Positions 8,542 through 17,639 of a DNA stretch of 64,000 bases are shown here, in pieces; the stretch's first letter is position 1; each line of letters begins with the position of its first letter. The notes under the pieces are model-generated. The model had not been told where the DNA came from. It worked only from the letters and a program-made list of their open reading frames with translations, and did no database searches. This DNA comes from Hyphomicrobiales bacterium (lineage in GTDB: Bacteria; Pseudomonadota; Alphaproteobacteria; Rhizobiales; Rhizobiaceae), in NCBI GenBank assembly GCA_900469955.1, contig UBYX01000002.1, positions 272,609 through 336,608 of the forward strand, written 5' to 3'. A program made the translations under genes and the position numbers.

Positions 8542-8870
8542 TGATCCAGACCGAAGCCATCACTACTGTCATGCGGGCGCTTGCCGATCCGACCCGGCGC
8601 GCGCTCTTCGAGCGTGTAGCAAGCGCCGACGAAATCACCGTGGTCGAACTGACGCGGGGGAGCGGCGTGACGCAGGGCGCCATTTCCCAGCACCTGAAAA
8701 CCCTGAAACAGGCCGGACTGGTCGCCGAGCGGCCGGAAGGCCGCAACGTCTATTACCGGGCAGCACCCGAAGGCCTGGAACCGCTGGCCGACTGGATGAG
8801 CCATTACGGCGTCTTCTGGCGCGAGCGCTTCGCCAACCTGAGGACCCTTCTGAAGGAGATAGATCCATGA
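8541..8870 (+). CDS. ArsR-family transcriptional regulator paired with SRPBCC protein
   Basis: This 109-residue winged-helix regulator has MRALADPTRRALFERVAS, then the recognition helix region GVTQGAISQHLKTLKQAGLVAERPEGRNVYYRA (about residues 35-75) and ends with the WMSHYGVFWRERFANLRTLLKEIDP helix typical of the ArsR proteins that precede AHSA1/SRPBCC genes. There are no cysteine metal-binding pairs, so it is not a classical arsenic or metal sensor. The start lacks an SD and fits leaderless translation. It overlaps the SRPBCC gene by ATGA. Confidence 0.9.
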   Translation: MIQTEAITTVMRALADPTRRALFERVASADEITVVELTRGSGVTQGAISQHLKTLKQAGLVAERPEGRNVYYRAAPEGLEPLADWMSHYGVFWRERFANLRTLLKEIDP

Positions 8871-9331
8871 CCGATGCCGCATTGAAACCGGACACCCAGG
8901 AGATTGTGGTCGACGAAGTCTTTCCGCATTCGCCGGAGACGATCTGGAAGGCGCTGACGAGCGGCGAACTGATTGCCCGATGGATGATGCCGCCGACCGG
9001 TTTCGAACCGGTCGAGGGGCAGAATTTCACCTTCACCACAAAGCCCGCCGGCGCCTGGGACGGCACCATCAGATGCCAGGTACTTGAGGTGCAGCCGAAC
9101 AAGCGCTTCGCCTATTCCTGGAAGGGTGGGGATGAGGCCAATACCGGCTACGGTTCGCGGCTGGATACCGTCGTCACCTGGACGCTTTCCGGCGAAGAAG
9201 GCGGGACCCGCGTCCGACTGGTGCATTCCGGCTTTGTGCTGCCGAAGAACGAGACCGCATTCCGGAACATGGGCGAAGGCTGGAAGACGATCGTCCCGCG
9301 CCTCGCCACCGCCCTCGGCAACGACAACTAG
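8867..9331 (+). CDS. SRPBCC/AHSA1-like ligand-binding protein
   Basis: This 154-residue START-like protein shows the AHSA1 pattern: VFPHSPETIWKALTSGELIARWMMP, AGAWDGTIRCQVLEVQPNKRFAYSW, TVVTWTLSGEEGGTRVRLVHSGF and a C-terminal helix GEGWKTIVPRLATAL. The fold holds a hydrophobic cavity; the ligand is unknown. It is translationally coupled to the upstream ArsR gene. That gene pair is one of the commonest ArsR contexts, where the SRPBCC protein is regulated by its partner. Confidence 0.88.
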   Translation: MTDAALKPDTQEIVVDEVFPHSPETIWKALTSGELIARWMMPPTGFEPVEGQNFTFTTKPAGAWDGTIRCQVLEVQPNKRFAYSWKGGDEANTGYGSRLDTVVTWTLSGEEGGTRVRLVHSGFVLPKNETAFRNMGEGWKTIVPRLATALGNDN

Positions 9332-9382
9332 AGCAGATCGACAACCGTCCGCACCGCGGACCACTTTCCAGGGAGAGAAGTT

Positions 9383-9799
9383 ATGAGCAGGCCTTTTACG
9401 GGCGGCTGCGCCTGCGGCGCTGTCCGCTATGAAGTCTCGGGCGAACCGATTGCGATGCTCGATTGCCAGTGCCGCCAGTGCCAGCGCGAAAGCGGCACCG
9501 GCCACGCCTCTCACCTCACCTTCGCGCATGCGACGGTGACGTTGGAAGGACAGCCGACGCTTTGGGAAGCGACCGGCGACGGCGGCACGGTCAAGCGGCG
9601 CGCCTTCTGCCCCACCTGCGGTTCGCCGGTCTACATGACGTTCCCGGCAGCACCGGACTATTTCGTCATCCGCGCCGCCAGCCTCGACGAGCCGGAGCGG
9701 TATCAGCCGCAGATGGTCACCTGGGCCGACGCCGCGCAACCCTGGGATCACGTCAGCCCGGACGCTACGAAATTTGCCCGCATGCCGCCGGCAGGCTGA
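9383..9799 (+). CDS. GFA family zinc protein (CENP-V/GFA domain)
   Basis: This 138-residue protein has the GFA-type cysteine set: GGCACGAVRYE, DCQCRQCQRESGTGHASHLTF and AFCPTCGSPVYM, which bind two zinc ions in the family. GFA proteins were first described as glutathione-formaldehyde adduct enzymes, but most members, including short ones like this, have no proven reaction. SD GGGAGAGAAG precedes the ATG. It follows the ArsR-SRPBCC pair by 51 bases and may be co-transcribed; it converges with the GH13 gene. A second GFA gene lies at 32.8 kb. Confidence 0.9.
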   Translation: MSRPFTGGCACGAVRYEVSGEPIAMLDCQCRQCQRESGTGHASHLTFAHATVTLEGQPTLWEATGDGGTVKRRAFCPTCGSPVYMTFPAAPDYFVIRAASLDEPERYQPQMVTWADAAQPWDHVSPDATKFARMPPAG

Positions 9800-9808
9800 G
9801 CACCCGGC

Positions 9809-11458
9809 TCACACCCTGGCGCAGAACACGTCGAGCGCATCGAGCTTGACGACGCCTTTGTGGAGCCGCGAGGAAAAACCCGGCAAGGACACCGGCAGGC
9901 AGTCGCCAAGCCGCCTGGGCAGGGTGAAGTCCTGCGCCTCGCGGGTCAGGTTGAAGATGAAAAACAGCCTTTCGCCGCCCTTTTCCCGAACGAAGGCCAA
10001 AAGGTCCTGGTTGGTATCGAGGAAGGTCATGTCGCCGTCGACCAGCGGCGGATGCGCCTTTCGGAAGGAAAGCGTCGCCCGGTAGTGGTTGAGTACCGAA
10101 TCCGCCAGGGCCTCCTGCGTATCGACCGCGCGGGCCGCATGTTCGCTCGGCACCGGCAACCAGGTCTTCGACCCCTCGGTGAAACCCGCATGCGGCAGGC
10201 CGGCCTCCCATACCATCGGCGTGCGGCATCCGTCGCGACCCTTGAAGGCCGGCCAGAAACGGATACCATAGGGGTCGCGCAAGTCCTCGTAGGCAAGTTC
10301 CGCCTCCGTCAGCCCCAGTTCCTCGCCCTGATAGAGGCAGATCGAGCCGCGCAGAACCGAAAGAAGCGTGATCGACAGTTTCGCGACCCGGTCCTGCTCC
10401 CGGGCATCCTCGCTGAAGCGGGTCACGTGCCGCACCACATCATGGTTGGAAAAGGCCCAACAGACCCAGCCATTGCTGACCGTGTCCGCCACGGTCGTCA
10501 TTACCTTGCGGATGTAGCTCGCGTCGAAAGCCGGCCCCAGGAAATCGAACGTATAGCACATGTGCAGCTTGTCGTTGCCGGTCGTGTAGAGCGCCAGCGT
10601 CGAGAGCGATCGCGGCCCGTCGCCCACCTCGCCCACGGTCGCGCGTCCTTCGTAGCCGTCGAGCAGCGCCCGTAACCTCTTCAGGAAGCCGATATTTTCC
10701 GGCTGCGTCTTGTCATAGAGATGGTTCTGCATGGAATAGGGATTGGTATCCGTTTCCATGCCCGCGCCGTCGGTGTCGTAGACCATCGGCGGGTTGTTGC
10801 GGAGCTGCTTGTCGTGGAAATAGTAGTTCACCGTGTCGAGCCGGAAGCCGTCCACGCCCCGGTCGAGCCAGAACTTTACGGTGTCAAGCACCGCCTGCTG
10901 GACCTCCGGATTGTGGAAGTTTAGGTCCGGCTGCGAGATCAGGAAGTTGTGCATGTAATATTGCTTGCGCACGCCGTCCCACTCCCAGCCCGGCCCGCCG
11001 AAGATCGACAGCCAGTTGGTCGGCACGGTGCCGTCGGGTTTCGGATTGGCCCAGACATACCAGTCCGCTTTCGGGTTGGTGCGGCTCGAACGGCTTTCGA
11101 CGAACCACGGATGCCGGTCGGAGGTATGGCTGATCACCTGGTCGATGATCACCTTCAGGCCAAGCCGGTGCGCCTCCGCCATCATCTCGTCGAAGTCGGC
11201 CACCGTTCCGAACATCGGGTCCACGTTGCAGTAGTCCGAGACGTCGTAACCCATGTCGGCCATGGGTGAGGTAAAGAAGGGCGACAGCCAGATCGCGTCG
11301 ACACCGAGCGAGGCGACATGCGGGAGGCGGGCCGTGATCCCCTTGATGTCGCCGAGCCCATCGGCGGTCGTATCCTGGAAGGACCGCGGATAGATCTGGT
11401 AGATCACCGCGCCGCGCCACCAGTTTGCATCGACCGCCTTCGCCGCTTCCGTCGCCAT
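9809..11458 (-). CDS. Alpha-glucosidase, GH13 family (AglA-like)
   Basis: This 549-residue cytoplasmic glucosidase begins WWRGAVIYQIYPRSFQD. The catalytic motifs are GVDGFRLDTVNYY (nucleophile Asp208), ATVGEVGD (acid/base Glu277) and FSNHD (Asp340). Length and motifs fit the rhizobial AglA group that hydrolyses sucrose, maltose or trehalose after uptake. No aglEFGK transport genes are adjacent; instead a sugar kinase gene is divergent, 143 bases away. I start at the ATG at 11458 (GGAGAG upstream) rather than an in-frame start 20 codons earlier. There is no signal peptide, consistent with an intracellular role. Confidence 0.88.
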   Translation of the reverse strand: MATEAAKAVDANWWRGAVIYQIYPRSFQDTTADGLGDIKGITARLPHVASLGVDAIWLSPFFTSPMADMGYDVSDYCNVDPMFGTVADFDEMMAEAHRLGLKVIIDQVISHTSDRHPWFVESRSSRTNPKADWYVWANPKPDGTVPTNWLSIFGGPGWEWDGVRKQYYMHNFLISQPDLNFHNPEVQQAVLDTVKFWLDRGVDGFRLDTVNYYFHDKQLRNNPPMVYDTDGAGMETDTNPYSMQNHLYDKTQPENIGFLKRLRALLDGYEGRATVGEVGDGPRSLSTLALYTTGNDKLHMCYTFDFLGPAFDASYIRKVMTTVADTVSNGWVCWAFSNHDVVRHVTRFSEDAREQDRVAKLSITLLSVLRGSICLYQGEELGLTEAELAYEDLRDPYGIRFWPAFKGRDGCRTPMVWEAGLPHAGFTEGSKTWLPVPSEHAARAVDTQEALADSVLNHYRATLSFRKAHPPLVDGDMTFLDTNQDLLAFVREKGGERLFFIFNLTREAQDFTLPRRLGDCLPVSLPGFSSRLHKGVVKLDALDVFCARV

Positions 11459-11601
11459 GCCTCGACTCTCCTCTGTCTGTCGTCCCAGCCAACCTAGAGC
11501 CGCCGACGTAAAAGACAACGCAAAAGCAAGGGCCTGAGCACTCTTGCCATGACCCGAAGTTCGGCCTATGCGACTTGTCCGAGGATATGGAGGGATGAAC
11601 A

Positions 11602-12516
11602 GTGGGCGGGCGACTTCTTTCGATCGGCGAATGCATGGTGGAGCTGTCGCAGGCAGGCGAAGGCTTGCTGCGCAAGGGTTTTGCCGGCGACACGTTCAAC
11701 ACGGCCTGGTATGCCCGCGCCTGCCTGACCGCCGAATGGCTGGTCGACTATTTCACCGCCGTCGGCGACGACCCGCTTTCCTCGGAAATGCTGACGATGA
11801 TGAAGCAAGCAGGCATCGGCACCGGCTATGTCCGCCGTATCGACGGCAAGACACCCGGCCTCTATCTCATCACCTTGAAAAACGGCGAGCGCACCTTCAG
11901 CTACTGGCGCGACACGGCCGCCGCCAAGCAGCTTGCCAACGACGCCGACCATCTGCGAAACGCGGTCGAGGCCGCCGATATCGTCTATTTCTCCGGCATC
12001 ACGCTCGGCATCCTGGCGCCCGAAGCCGTCGAGACGCTTCTGGCAGAACTGCGCCGCGCCAAGGCGGCGGGTAAGATCGTCGCCTTCGATCCCAATATCC
12101 GCCCGCGCCTCTGGCCAAACAGGGACTATATGCTGAGAACCATCGAGGCCGGCGCCCGCGCCGCCAACCTCGTTCTGCCGAGCTTCGACGATGAGACGGC
12201 GCATTTCGGCGACGCGACGGTGGCCGATACGATCGCCCGTTATCAGGGGCTCGGCGTCGAGAATGTCGTGGTGAAGAATGGCGCGGAAGGGGCGACCTTG
12301 AGCTTCGGCGGCGCCGATGCGATCCAGGTGCCGGCTGTCAGGACAACGGAACTCGTCGATACGACAAGCGCCGGCGACAGTTTCAATGGCGCTTTCCTCT
12401 CGGCACTTGTGCGGGGCGCCTCGCCCACCGAGGCGGCAGCCTATGGCGCCGCCGTCGCCTCAGTCGTCATCGGCCACCACGGCGCCCTGATCAGCCCGAC
12501 CCTGCTGCCCGGCTGA
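11602..12516 (+). CDS. kdgK: 2-dehydro-3-deoxygluconokinase (PfkB family)
   Basis: This 304-residue ribokinase-fold protein starts LLSIGECMVELSQAGEGLLRKGFAGDTFNTAWYAR, which matches KDG kinases, and has the PfkB signature DTTSAGDSFNGAFLSAL with the catalytic Asp near residue 259. It phosphorylates 2-keto-3-deoxygluconate to KDPG, feeding the Entner-Doudoroff aldolase. A GTG start at 11602 with GGAGGG eight bases upstream is well supported. It is divergent from the GH13 glucosidase gene and converges with the phosphatase gene five bases away. Other PfkB sugar kinases are possible, but the GECMVE opening favours KdgK. Confidence 0.85.
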   Translation: MGGRLLSIGECMVELSQAGEGLLRKGFAGDTFNTAWYARACLTAEWLVDYFTAVGDDPLSSEMLTMMKQAGIGTGYVRRIDGKTPGLYLITLKNGERTFSYWRDTAAAKQLANDADHLRNAVEAADIVYFSGITLGILAPEAVETLLAELRRAKAAGKIVAFDPNIRPRLWPNRDYMLRTIEAGARAANLVLPSFDDETAHFGDATVADTIARYQGLGVENVVVKNGAEGATLSFGGADAIQVPAVRTTELVDTTSAGDSFNGAFLSALVRGASPTEAAAYGAAVASVVIGHHGALISPTLLPG

Positions 12517-12521
12517 CCGGC

Positions 12522-13448
12522 TCAAGAATTCGGAAACCCGAGCCAGGGCTCGAGCTCTTCGAAAGTCTCGTCCATCCTGTAGGCCGCGGTGACGGGGATG
12601 GAGAGATGCCCGTACCAGAAGGACATCTGGTCTTCCGCCTTCTCTTCGCCCTGCTTGGCGACGGCTGCCAGATAGAGGGCTGAGGCGAGGCTGCTGCGGT
12701 CAGCCCCTTCGTCGCAATGGATCAACAGCGGTTTTTCCGCCCGCCGCATCAAGGTGACGAGTTCTTCCGCTTCCGCTTGCGAAAGGTCGCGTTTTTTCGG
12801 GATACGGAAATCGTAGTGGGCAATGCCGAGAGATCGGGTGGCCGACACCTCGGCGTCATACCAGGTCCGGCCGAAATTGGGGCCGCGAAGGTTGATGACC
12901 GAGCGGATCCCGTGTTCCTTGGCATAGCGGGCGACTTCCTCTCCGGTCGGCTGGGCGGATCGGTAGAGTTCCGCCTCGATGACAGGGTGGAAATTGCCGG
13001 AAAGCTTCAGAAAAGTGAGGAAACTTCCGGCCAGCAGCGCGAGGATGCCGAGCGCGCCGATGCCGTTCATCAGGCGCCGGCTGCGAAAGAGGCCGTTCAT
13101 GCCGCTTAAGACACCGGAGAGCGCGCCCGGAAGCTGCCTGGCGGCGCCCGGGTCAGGCTGCCCATCCTCCGTAAAGAAGATCGTACCCGCGCCGATATCG
13201 GTCAACACGAGCCTTTCCGGCTGCCCGGCGAGGTTCCGCCTTACCAGGATCAATCCTGTCTCCTCGGCCCGCGTAACAAGGGCACGCTCGATCGGGGTAA
13301 GATCCTCGATATCCGTCGGCAGGCTACCCGCGGCGAGCTTCAGCGCCAGCACCAGGCTCGGCAGGTCGACGATTTCGATTTTCGTATTTCGGCTGATCAT
13401 GCGGATGTTGAGCCCGGCAAGTGGGTCGGAAGTGTGTCGCTGAGGCAT
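12522..13448 (-). CDS. Membrane-anchored dual-specificity/tyrosine phosphatase family protein
   Basis: This 308-residue protein has an N-terminal soluble part (about 1-120), one transmembrane helix at about 129-149 (GIGALGILALLAGSFLTFLKL) and a phosphatase domain with PLLIHCDEGADRSS, the CX5R loop (Cys245, Arg251), and an upstream Asp-containing loop FRIPKKRDLS. The family dephosphorylates phosphotyrosine or small molecules. The phosphatase domain sits after the helix, so its side of the membrane depends on topology. It is divergent from a GT4 glycosyltransferase gene. The start is uncertain: an ATG at 13400 would shorten it by 16 residues. Confidence 0.8.
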   Translation of the reverse strand: MPQRHTSDPLAGLNIRMISRNTKIEIVDLPSLVLALKLAAGSLPTDIEDLTPIERALVTRAEETGLILVRRNLAGQPERLVLTDIGAGTIFFTEDGQPDPGAARQLPGALSGVLSGMNGLFRSRRLMNGIGALGILALLAGSFLTFLKLSGNFHPVIEAELYRSAQPTGEEVARYAKEHGIRSVINLRGPNFGRTWYDAEVSATRSLGIAHYDFRIPKKRDLSQAEAEELVTLMRRAEKPLLIHCDEGADRSSLASALYLAAVAKQGEEKAEDQMSFWYGHLSIPVTAAYRMDETFEELEPWLGFPNS

Positions 13449-13559
13449 CCTCTGCCTGTCTAAAGTGACATGCTTCTGTTACAAATTTTTAAGATAGAGG
13501 ATTGAACACGCGCAGCGGCATCCGAGTCGCCGGCGAGCGGCAATCGGGTCGGCGATCGA

Positions 13560-14624
13560 ATGACCAGAATCACTATCGTGACGGATGCCTGGTATCCTCA
13601 GGTGAACGGCGTCGTCCGCTCCATCGAGAACACCAATCGGGAACTTGCCCGCATGGATGTCGAGGTGGTGATGGTGACGCCGCAGGATTTCACCAACGTG
13701 CCCTGCCCGACCTATCCGGAGATCCGGCTTTCGCTGGCCACCTATGGCCAGGTGGCGGCGGCGATCGAAGCCTCGCAGCCGACCGCCGTGCATATCGCCA
13801 CGGAGGGGCCGCTCGGCCTGCTCGCGCGCCGCTGGTGCCTGAAGAACCGGGTGTCCTTTTCGACGAGCTATCACACCCGGTTTCCGGAATATGTCGCGGC
13901 CCGTTTCCCGGTGCCGCTCCGCTGGCTGCATGCCTTCGTGCGCTGGTTCCACAATGCCGGCAATGGCTGCATGGTGGCGACCGCCAGCCTGGAGCGTGAA
14001 CTGGGCAAGCTCGGGATCAAGAACCTGCTTCGCTGGAGCCGCGGCATCGACCAGACGGTATTCCATCCGATGGTGCTCGACGAGCGCCCGTTCGACCTGC
14101 CGCGGCCGATCTTCATGACGGTCGGGCGCGTCGCGGTGGAAAAGAACCTGCCGGCCTTTCTCGATCTCGATCTTCCCGGCTCCAAGGTGGTCGTGGGCGA
14201 CGGCCCGGCCCGTGCCGAGCTTGAAAAGCGGTATCCGAACGTCCTTTTTACGGGCATGAAAATCGGGGAGGATCTCGCCCGCGCCTATGCCCAGGCCGAT
14301 GTCTTCGTTTTCCCGTCCAAGACCGATACTTTCGGTAACACCATCCTTGAGGCGCTGGCGAGCGGCGTACCGGTCGCCGCCTACCCCGTCACCGGACCGA
14401 TCGACATCATCGAGGAAGGGTCCGGTGCCGGCGCGCTGAACGAGGACCTGCAGCAAGCGTGTCTGGCGGCGCTGAACTGTTCGCGGGAGAACGCCCGAAA
14501 GCTCGCCCGCAATTTCACCTGGGAGGCCGCGTCGAGGCAATTCCTGAACAACGTGCTGACGGCACAGGGCCGCCGCCCGGCGCTGCCGGGACCGACGAAG
14601 GGTGTCAGCCCCTCGGCTGTGTGA
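13560..14624 (+). CDS. Glycosyltransferase family 4 (GT-B)
   Basis: This 354-residue retaining glycosyltransferase starts ITIVTDAWYPQVNGVVRSIEN (the acceptor-side glycine loop), has TSYHTRFPEYVA and RWSRGIDQTVFHP, and ends with the donor-binding segment FPSKTDTFGNTILEALASGVPVAAYPV. These motifs are shared with MgtA-like mannosyltransferases and SqdX-like lipid glycosyltransferases. The FPSKTDTFGN form and the lack of a signal peptide suggest a peripheral membrane enzyme acting on a lipid acceptor; acceptor and donor cannot be fixed. It faces the phosphatase gene across 111 bases, so the two may share regulation. Confidence 0.88.
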   Translation: MTRITIVTDAWYPQVNGVVRSIENTNRELARMDVEVVMVTPQDFTNVPCPTYPEIRLSLATYGQVAAAIEASQPTAVHIATEGPLGLLARRWCLKNRVSFSTSYHTRFPEYVAARFPVPLRWLHAFVRWFHNAGNGCMVATASLERELGKLGIKNLLRWSRGIDQTVFHPMVLDERPFDLPRPIFMTVGRVAVEKNLPAFLDLDLPGSKVVVGDGPARAELEKRYPNVLFTGMKIGEDLARAYAQADVFVFPSKTDTFGNTILEALASGVPVAAYPVTGPIDIIEEGSGAGALNEDLQQACLAALNCSRENARKLARNFTWEAASRQFLNNVLTAQGRRPALPGPTKGVSPSAV

Positions 14625-14747
14625 TGGGCACCCACCTCCGTGCCCCATACATGCAAACGGCTGAGATTGACGGACAAAAACGGTCGGCCTTAATGGAACA
14701 ATGACCAGAAGCTGCCGTTACGGTGCAAAGCTGGAACGGAGGTAGTT

Positions 14748-15124
14748 GTGATCCACCATGTCTGGGTCGGGACGAATGATGTTGGGCGTTCGAAGCGCTT
14801 CTACGATGCCGTTTTGCCCATCGTAGGCATTGTGCCGATGACCGAGGACGAGGGTGGACTAGGCTACGGAAGCGGCACCTTTCACTTCAGTGTTCAGGTT
14901 CCGATTGATGGCAGACCAGCGACCGTGGCAATGGCACTCATATCGCGTTTGCCGTCGAGGACCGTTCGATGGTCGATCGATTTTACGCGGCAGCATTGAA
15001 ACATGGTGGCACCGACGATGGCACTCCGGGGCTGCGGCCGAACTACGATGCCAACTATTATGGGGCGTTTGTCCGCGATCCGGACGGGCACAAGATCGAG
15101 GCAGTGACCTACTCTGCAAAATAG
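14748..15124 (+). pseudogene. VOC (glyoxalase) family gene broken by a one-base deletion
   Basis: The first 60 codons (MIHHVWVGTNDVGRSKRFYD ... FSVQVPIDGRPAT) are the N-terminal half of a VOC/glyoxalase domain. Near 14925-14930 the frame is lost. Adding one G in the GTGG run restores GNGTHIAFAVEDRSMVDRFYAAALKHGG ... YYGAFVRDPDGHKIEAVTYSAK up to the stop at 15122, a complete second half. As given, the frame stops at 14999. The GTG start has a strong SD (GGAGGT). Either the gene is inactive in this strain or the missing G is a sequencing error; the undamaged remainder suggests the event is recent. Confidence 0.8.
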
Positions 15125-15142
15125 CCGCCAACGGAGGCGCGC

Positions 15143-16036
15143 ATGCCGACCCTTCCGTATGCAATTCTCGAAGCCCCCTCCACGCTGGGCCTGGCGACCG
15201 ATGGTGTGGAGCACTTGCCCGATCAGCTCCTGGGCCTCGGTCTTGCGGAGCGCATCCATGCGCGCCGCGCCGAACGGCTGGCGGTGCCTCCAAAGGACCC
15301 GACGCCCGATCCCGAGACCTGCATCCTGAACGCCAGGGCAATTGCGCAATGGTCTCCGAAGCTCGCCGACGCGGTGGAAGCGGTGCTTGACGCTGGCGAA
15401 TTTCCGATAGTGCTCGGCGGCGACTGCACGATCCTGCTGGGCTCGATGCTCGCGTTTCGACGGCGCAGCCGCTACGGCCTGTTCTTCATCGATGGCAACG
15501 CCGATTTCTTCCAGCCGGAGGCGGAAGCCAATGGTGAGGGTGCCTCGATGGACCTTGCCTTCGTGACCGGCCATGGCCCGTCGCTCCTGACTGACATTGA
15601 AGGTCGCGGTCCTCTGGTCCGCCCTGAAGATGCTGTCGCGTTCGCATATCGCGATCACAAGGATCAGGAGGAGTACGGAAGCCAGCCGCTCCCCAAAGAG
15701 CTCAAGGCGATTGACCTTCCCGCTGTGCGTGCGATGGGTATCGAGGCCGCCGCGCGCGAAGCGGTGGACCACCTGACGCGAGCGGAACTGGACGGCTTCT
15801 TCATCCATCTCGACGCCGATTGCCTCGACGACGCCATCATGCCGGCTGTCGATTTCCGGGTGCCGGGCGGGTTGTCGTGGGACGAACTAGGGGTCGCGCT
15901 TCGAGTTGCCTTGGCGAGCGGCAAGGCCGTCGGCATCGAGATCACCATCTATAACCCGCGCCTTGATGAGGACGGCAGCGCCGGGCGCGGCCTGGCCGAT
16001 GTACTGGCCGTAGCGCTCGGAACCACAGCGCCCTGA
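15143..16036 (+). CDS. Arginase/agmatinase-family protein with altered metal ligands
   Basis: This 297-residue protein has the ureohydrolase layout, but ligand positions differ from the canonical enzymes. GGDH becomes GGDC (Cys95), DAHxD becomes DGNAD (117-121, His to Asn), and the last motif HLDADCLDD (222-230) lacks the usual Ser-x-Asp and the Asp-Pro end. Canonical members bind two Mn through two His and four Asp, so both His ligands appear to be lost. It could bind one metal, use another metal, or act on a different substrate. It begins 18 bases after the damaged VOC gene on the same strand, and may have formed an operon with it. The family assignment is firm; the function is not. Confidence 0.8.
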   Translation: MPTLPYAILEAPSTLGLATDGVEHLPDQLLGLGLAERIHARRAERLAVPPKDPTPDPETCILNARAIAQWSPKLADAVEAVLDAGEFPIVLGGDCTILLGSMLAFRRRSRYGLFFIDGNADFFQPEAEANGEGASMDLAFVTGHGPSLLTDIEGRGPLVRPEDAVAFAYRDHKDQEEYGSQPLPKELKAIDLPAVRAMGIEAAAREAVDHLTRAELDGFFIHLDADCLDDAIMPAVDFRVPGGLSWDELGVALRVALASGKAVGIEITIYNPRLDEDGSAGRGLADVLAVALGTTAP

Positions 16037-16180
16037 ACACAGCGAGCAAAGTCTGCTTTCCGGCGCAGCTGGACGCACAGCTCGCCCCAACGCGGCTTTG
16101 GCTCGGCGCTTATCAGTCTGCGGCCTGGCCTTAACGGAAACCTGTAGGTCGCCCCACCCGGACGCGATGCGCCGACCAAA

Positions 16181-17608
16181 CTACCTTTTCCTCTTCCTGC
16201 CTTCGAAGGGGTTTTCACCCGCCTTGAAATGAATGCGGATCGGCACGCCCGGCATCTGGAAATCGTTGCGCAGCCCGTTGATCAGGTAGCGCACATAGCT
16301 TTCCGGAAGCGCGTCGGGTCTGGTGCAGGACACCATGAAGGCAGGCGGGCGGGCCTTCACCTGCGTCATGTATTTGAGCTTCAGGCGGCGGCCGGAAACG
16401 GCCGGTGGCGGATGCTGGATCTGCACGCTATCGAGCCAGCGGTTGAGCCTCGCGGTGGAGATGCGCTTGTTCCACACCCGGTCGGTGTCGATGATGTTCT
16501 GCATCAGCTTGTCGAGCCCGTAGCCGGTCTGGCCCGAGATCGGTACCGCGCGGATGCCGCGCGCCTGCGGCAACAGCCGCTCGGTCTTTTCACGAAGATC
16601 CGCCAGAACCGCCTGCGGATCCTCCACGAGATCCCATTTGTTGAAGGCGAGCACCGCGGCGCGGCCTTCGCGGAGCACCAGATCGGCGATCTGCAGGTCC
16701 TGCTTCTCGAAAGGGATCGTCGCGTCGAAGACGATTACCACCGTCTCGGCAAAGCGAATGGCGCGCAGCGCATCGGCGACCGAGAGCTTTTCGAGCTTTT
16801 CCTGAACCCGCGCCTTGCGGCGCATGCCGGCGGTGTCGAACATCTTGATGGTTCGCCCGCGCCAGTCCCATTCGACCGAGATTGAATCGCGTGTGATGCC
16901 GGCTTCCGGTCCGGTCAAAAGCCGGTCTTCGCCGAGGAACCTGTTGATCAGCGTCGATTTGCCGGCATTCGGGCGGCCGACGATCGCGACGCGGAGCGGC
17001 TTCGTCTCGTCGTAGAGCGGCTCCTCCTCGGCCTCGTCTTCCGCGTCAACCTCGGACTGGGACACATCGACATTGGTCTCGGCCTCGAAATCATCTTCCG
17101 GAAACGCCCTGTCCTCGCCGAGCGCCTCGACGATCGCGTCGCGCAGGTCGATCATGCCCTCGCCGTGCTCGGCGGAAATCGGCACCGGCTCTCCAAGTCC
17201 CAGCGTGAACGCGTCGTAGAAACCGGCATCCGAGCCGCGCGCTTCCGATTTGTTGGCGACGAGCACGACCGGTTTGCCGCTGCGGCGCAGGAGTTCGCCG
17301 AACGTTTTGTCGAGCGGCGTCAGGCCGGACTTGGCATCGACCACGAAGAGCGTCAGGTCGGCATCGTCGATCGCCGCCTCCGTCTGCGCCCGCATCCGGC
17401 CTTCCAGCGTATCGGCGCCCGCCTCTTCGAGGCCTGCGGTATCGATGATCGTAAAACGCAGATCAACAAGCTTGGCGTCGCCCGGCCGGCGGTCGCGGGT
17501 AACCCCCGGCGTGTCGTCGACAAGCGCCAGCTTCTTGCCCACCAGCCGGTTGAAGAGCGTGGACTTTCCGACATTCGGGCGTCCGACGATGGCGACGGTG
17601 AAGCTCAT
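16181..17608 (-). CDS. der: Ribosome-associated GTPase Der (EngA)
   Basis: This 475-residue protein has two tandem GTPase domains. The first has GRPNVGKST (9-17), DTAG and VANKSE; the second has GRPNAGKST (211-219), [11 protein letters not shown] and FNKWD. They are joined by an acidic linker (about 170-200) and followed by a KH-like domain (about 380-475) that ends in the basic tail FEGRKRKR. Der is essential for 50S ribosome assembly. The gene lies 31 bases downstream of the TPR membrane protein gene on the same strand, a conserved alphaproteobacterial order, so co-transcription is likely. Confidence 0.97.
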   Translation of the reverse strand: MSFTVAIVGRPNVGKSTLFNRLVGKKLALVDDTPGVTRDRRPGDAKLVDLRFTIIDTAGLEEAGADTLEGRMRAQTEAAIDDADLTLFVVDAKSGLTPLDKTFGELLRRSGKPVVLVANKSEARGSDAGFYDAFTLGLGEPVPISAEHGEGMIDLRDAIVEALGEDRAFPEDDFEAETNVDVSQSEVDAEDEAEEEPLYDETKPLRVAIVGRPNAGKSTLINRFLGEDRLLTGPEAGITRDSISVEWDWRGRTIKMFDTAGMRRKARVQEKLEKLSVADALRAIRFAETVVIVFDATIPFEKQDLQIADLVLREGRAAVLAFNKWDLVEDPQAVLADLREKTERLLPQARGIRAVPISGQTGYGLDKLMQNIIDTDRVWNKRISTARLNRWLDSVQIQHPPPAVSGRRLKLKYMTQVKARPPAFMVSCTRPDALPESYVRYLINGLRNDFQMPGVPIRIHFKAGENPFEGRKRKR

Positions 17609-17639
17609 CTTTTTTCCTTAGACCTCGACCGGCAGAAAC

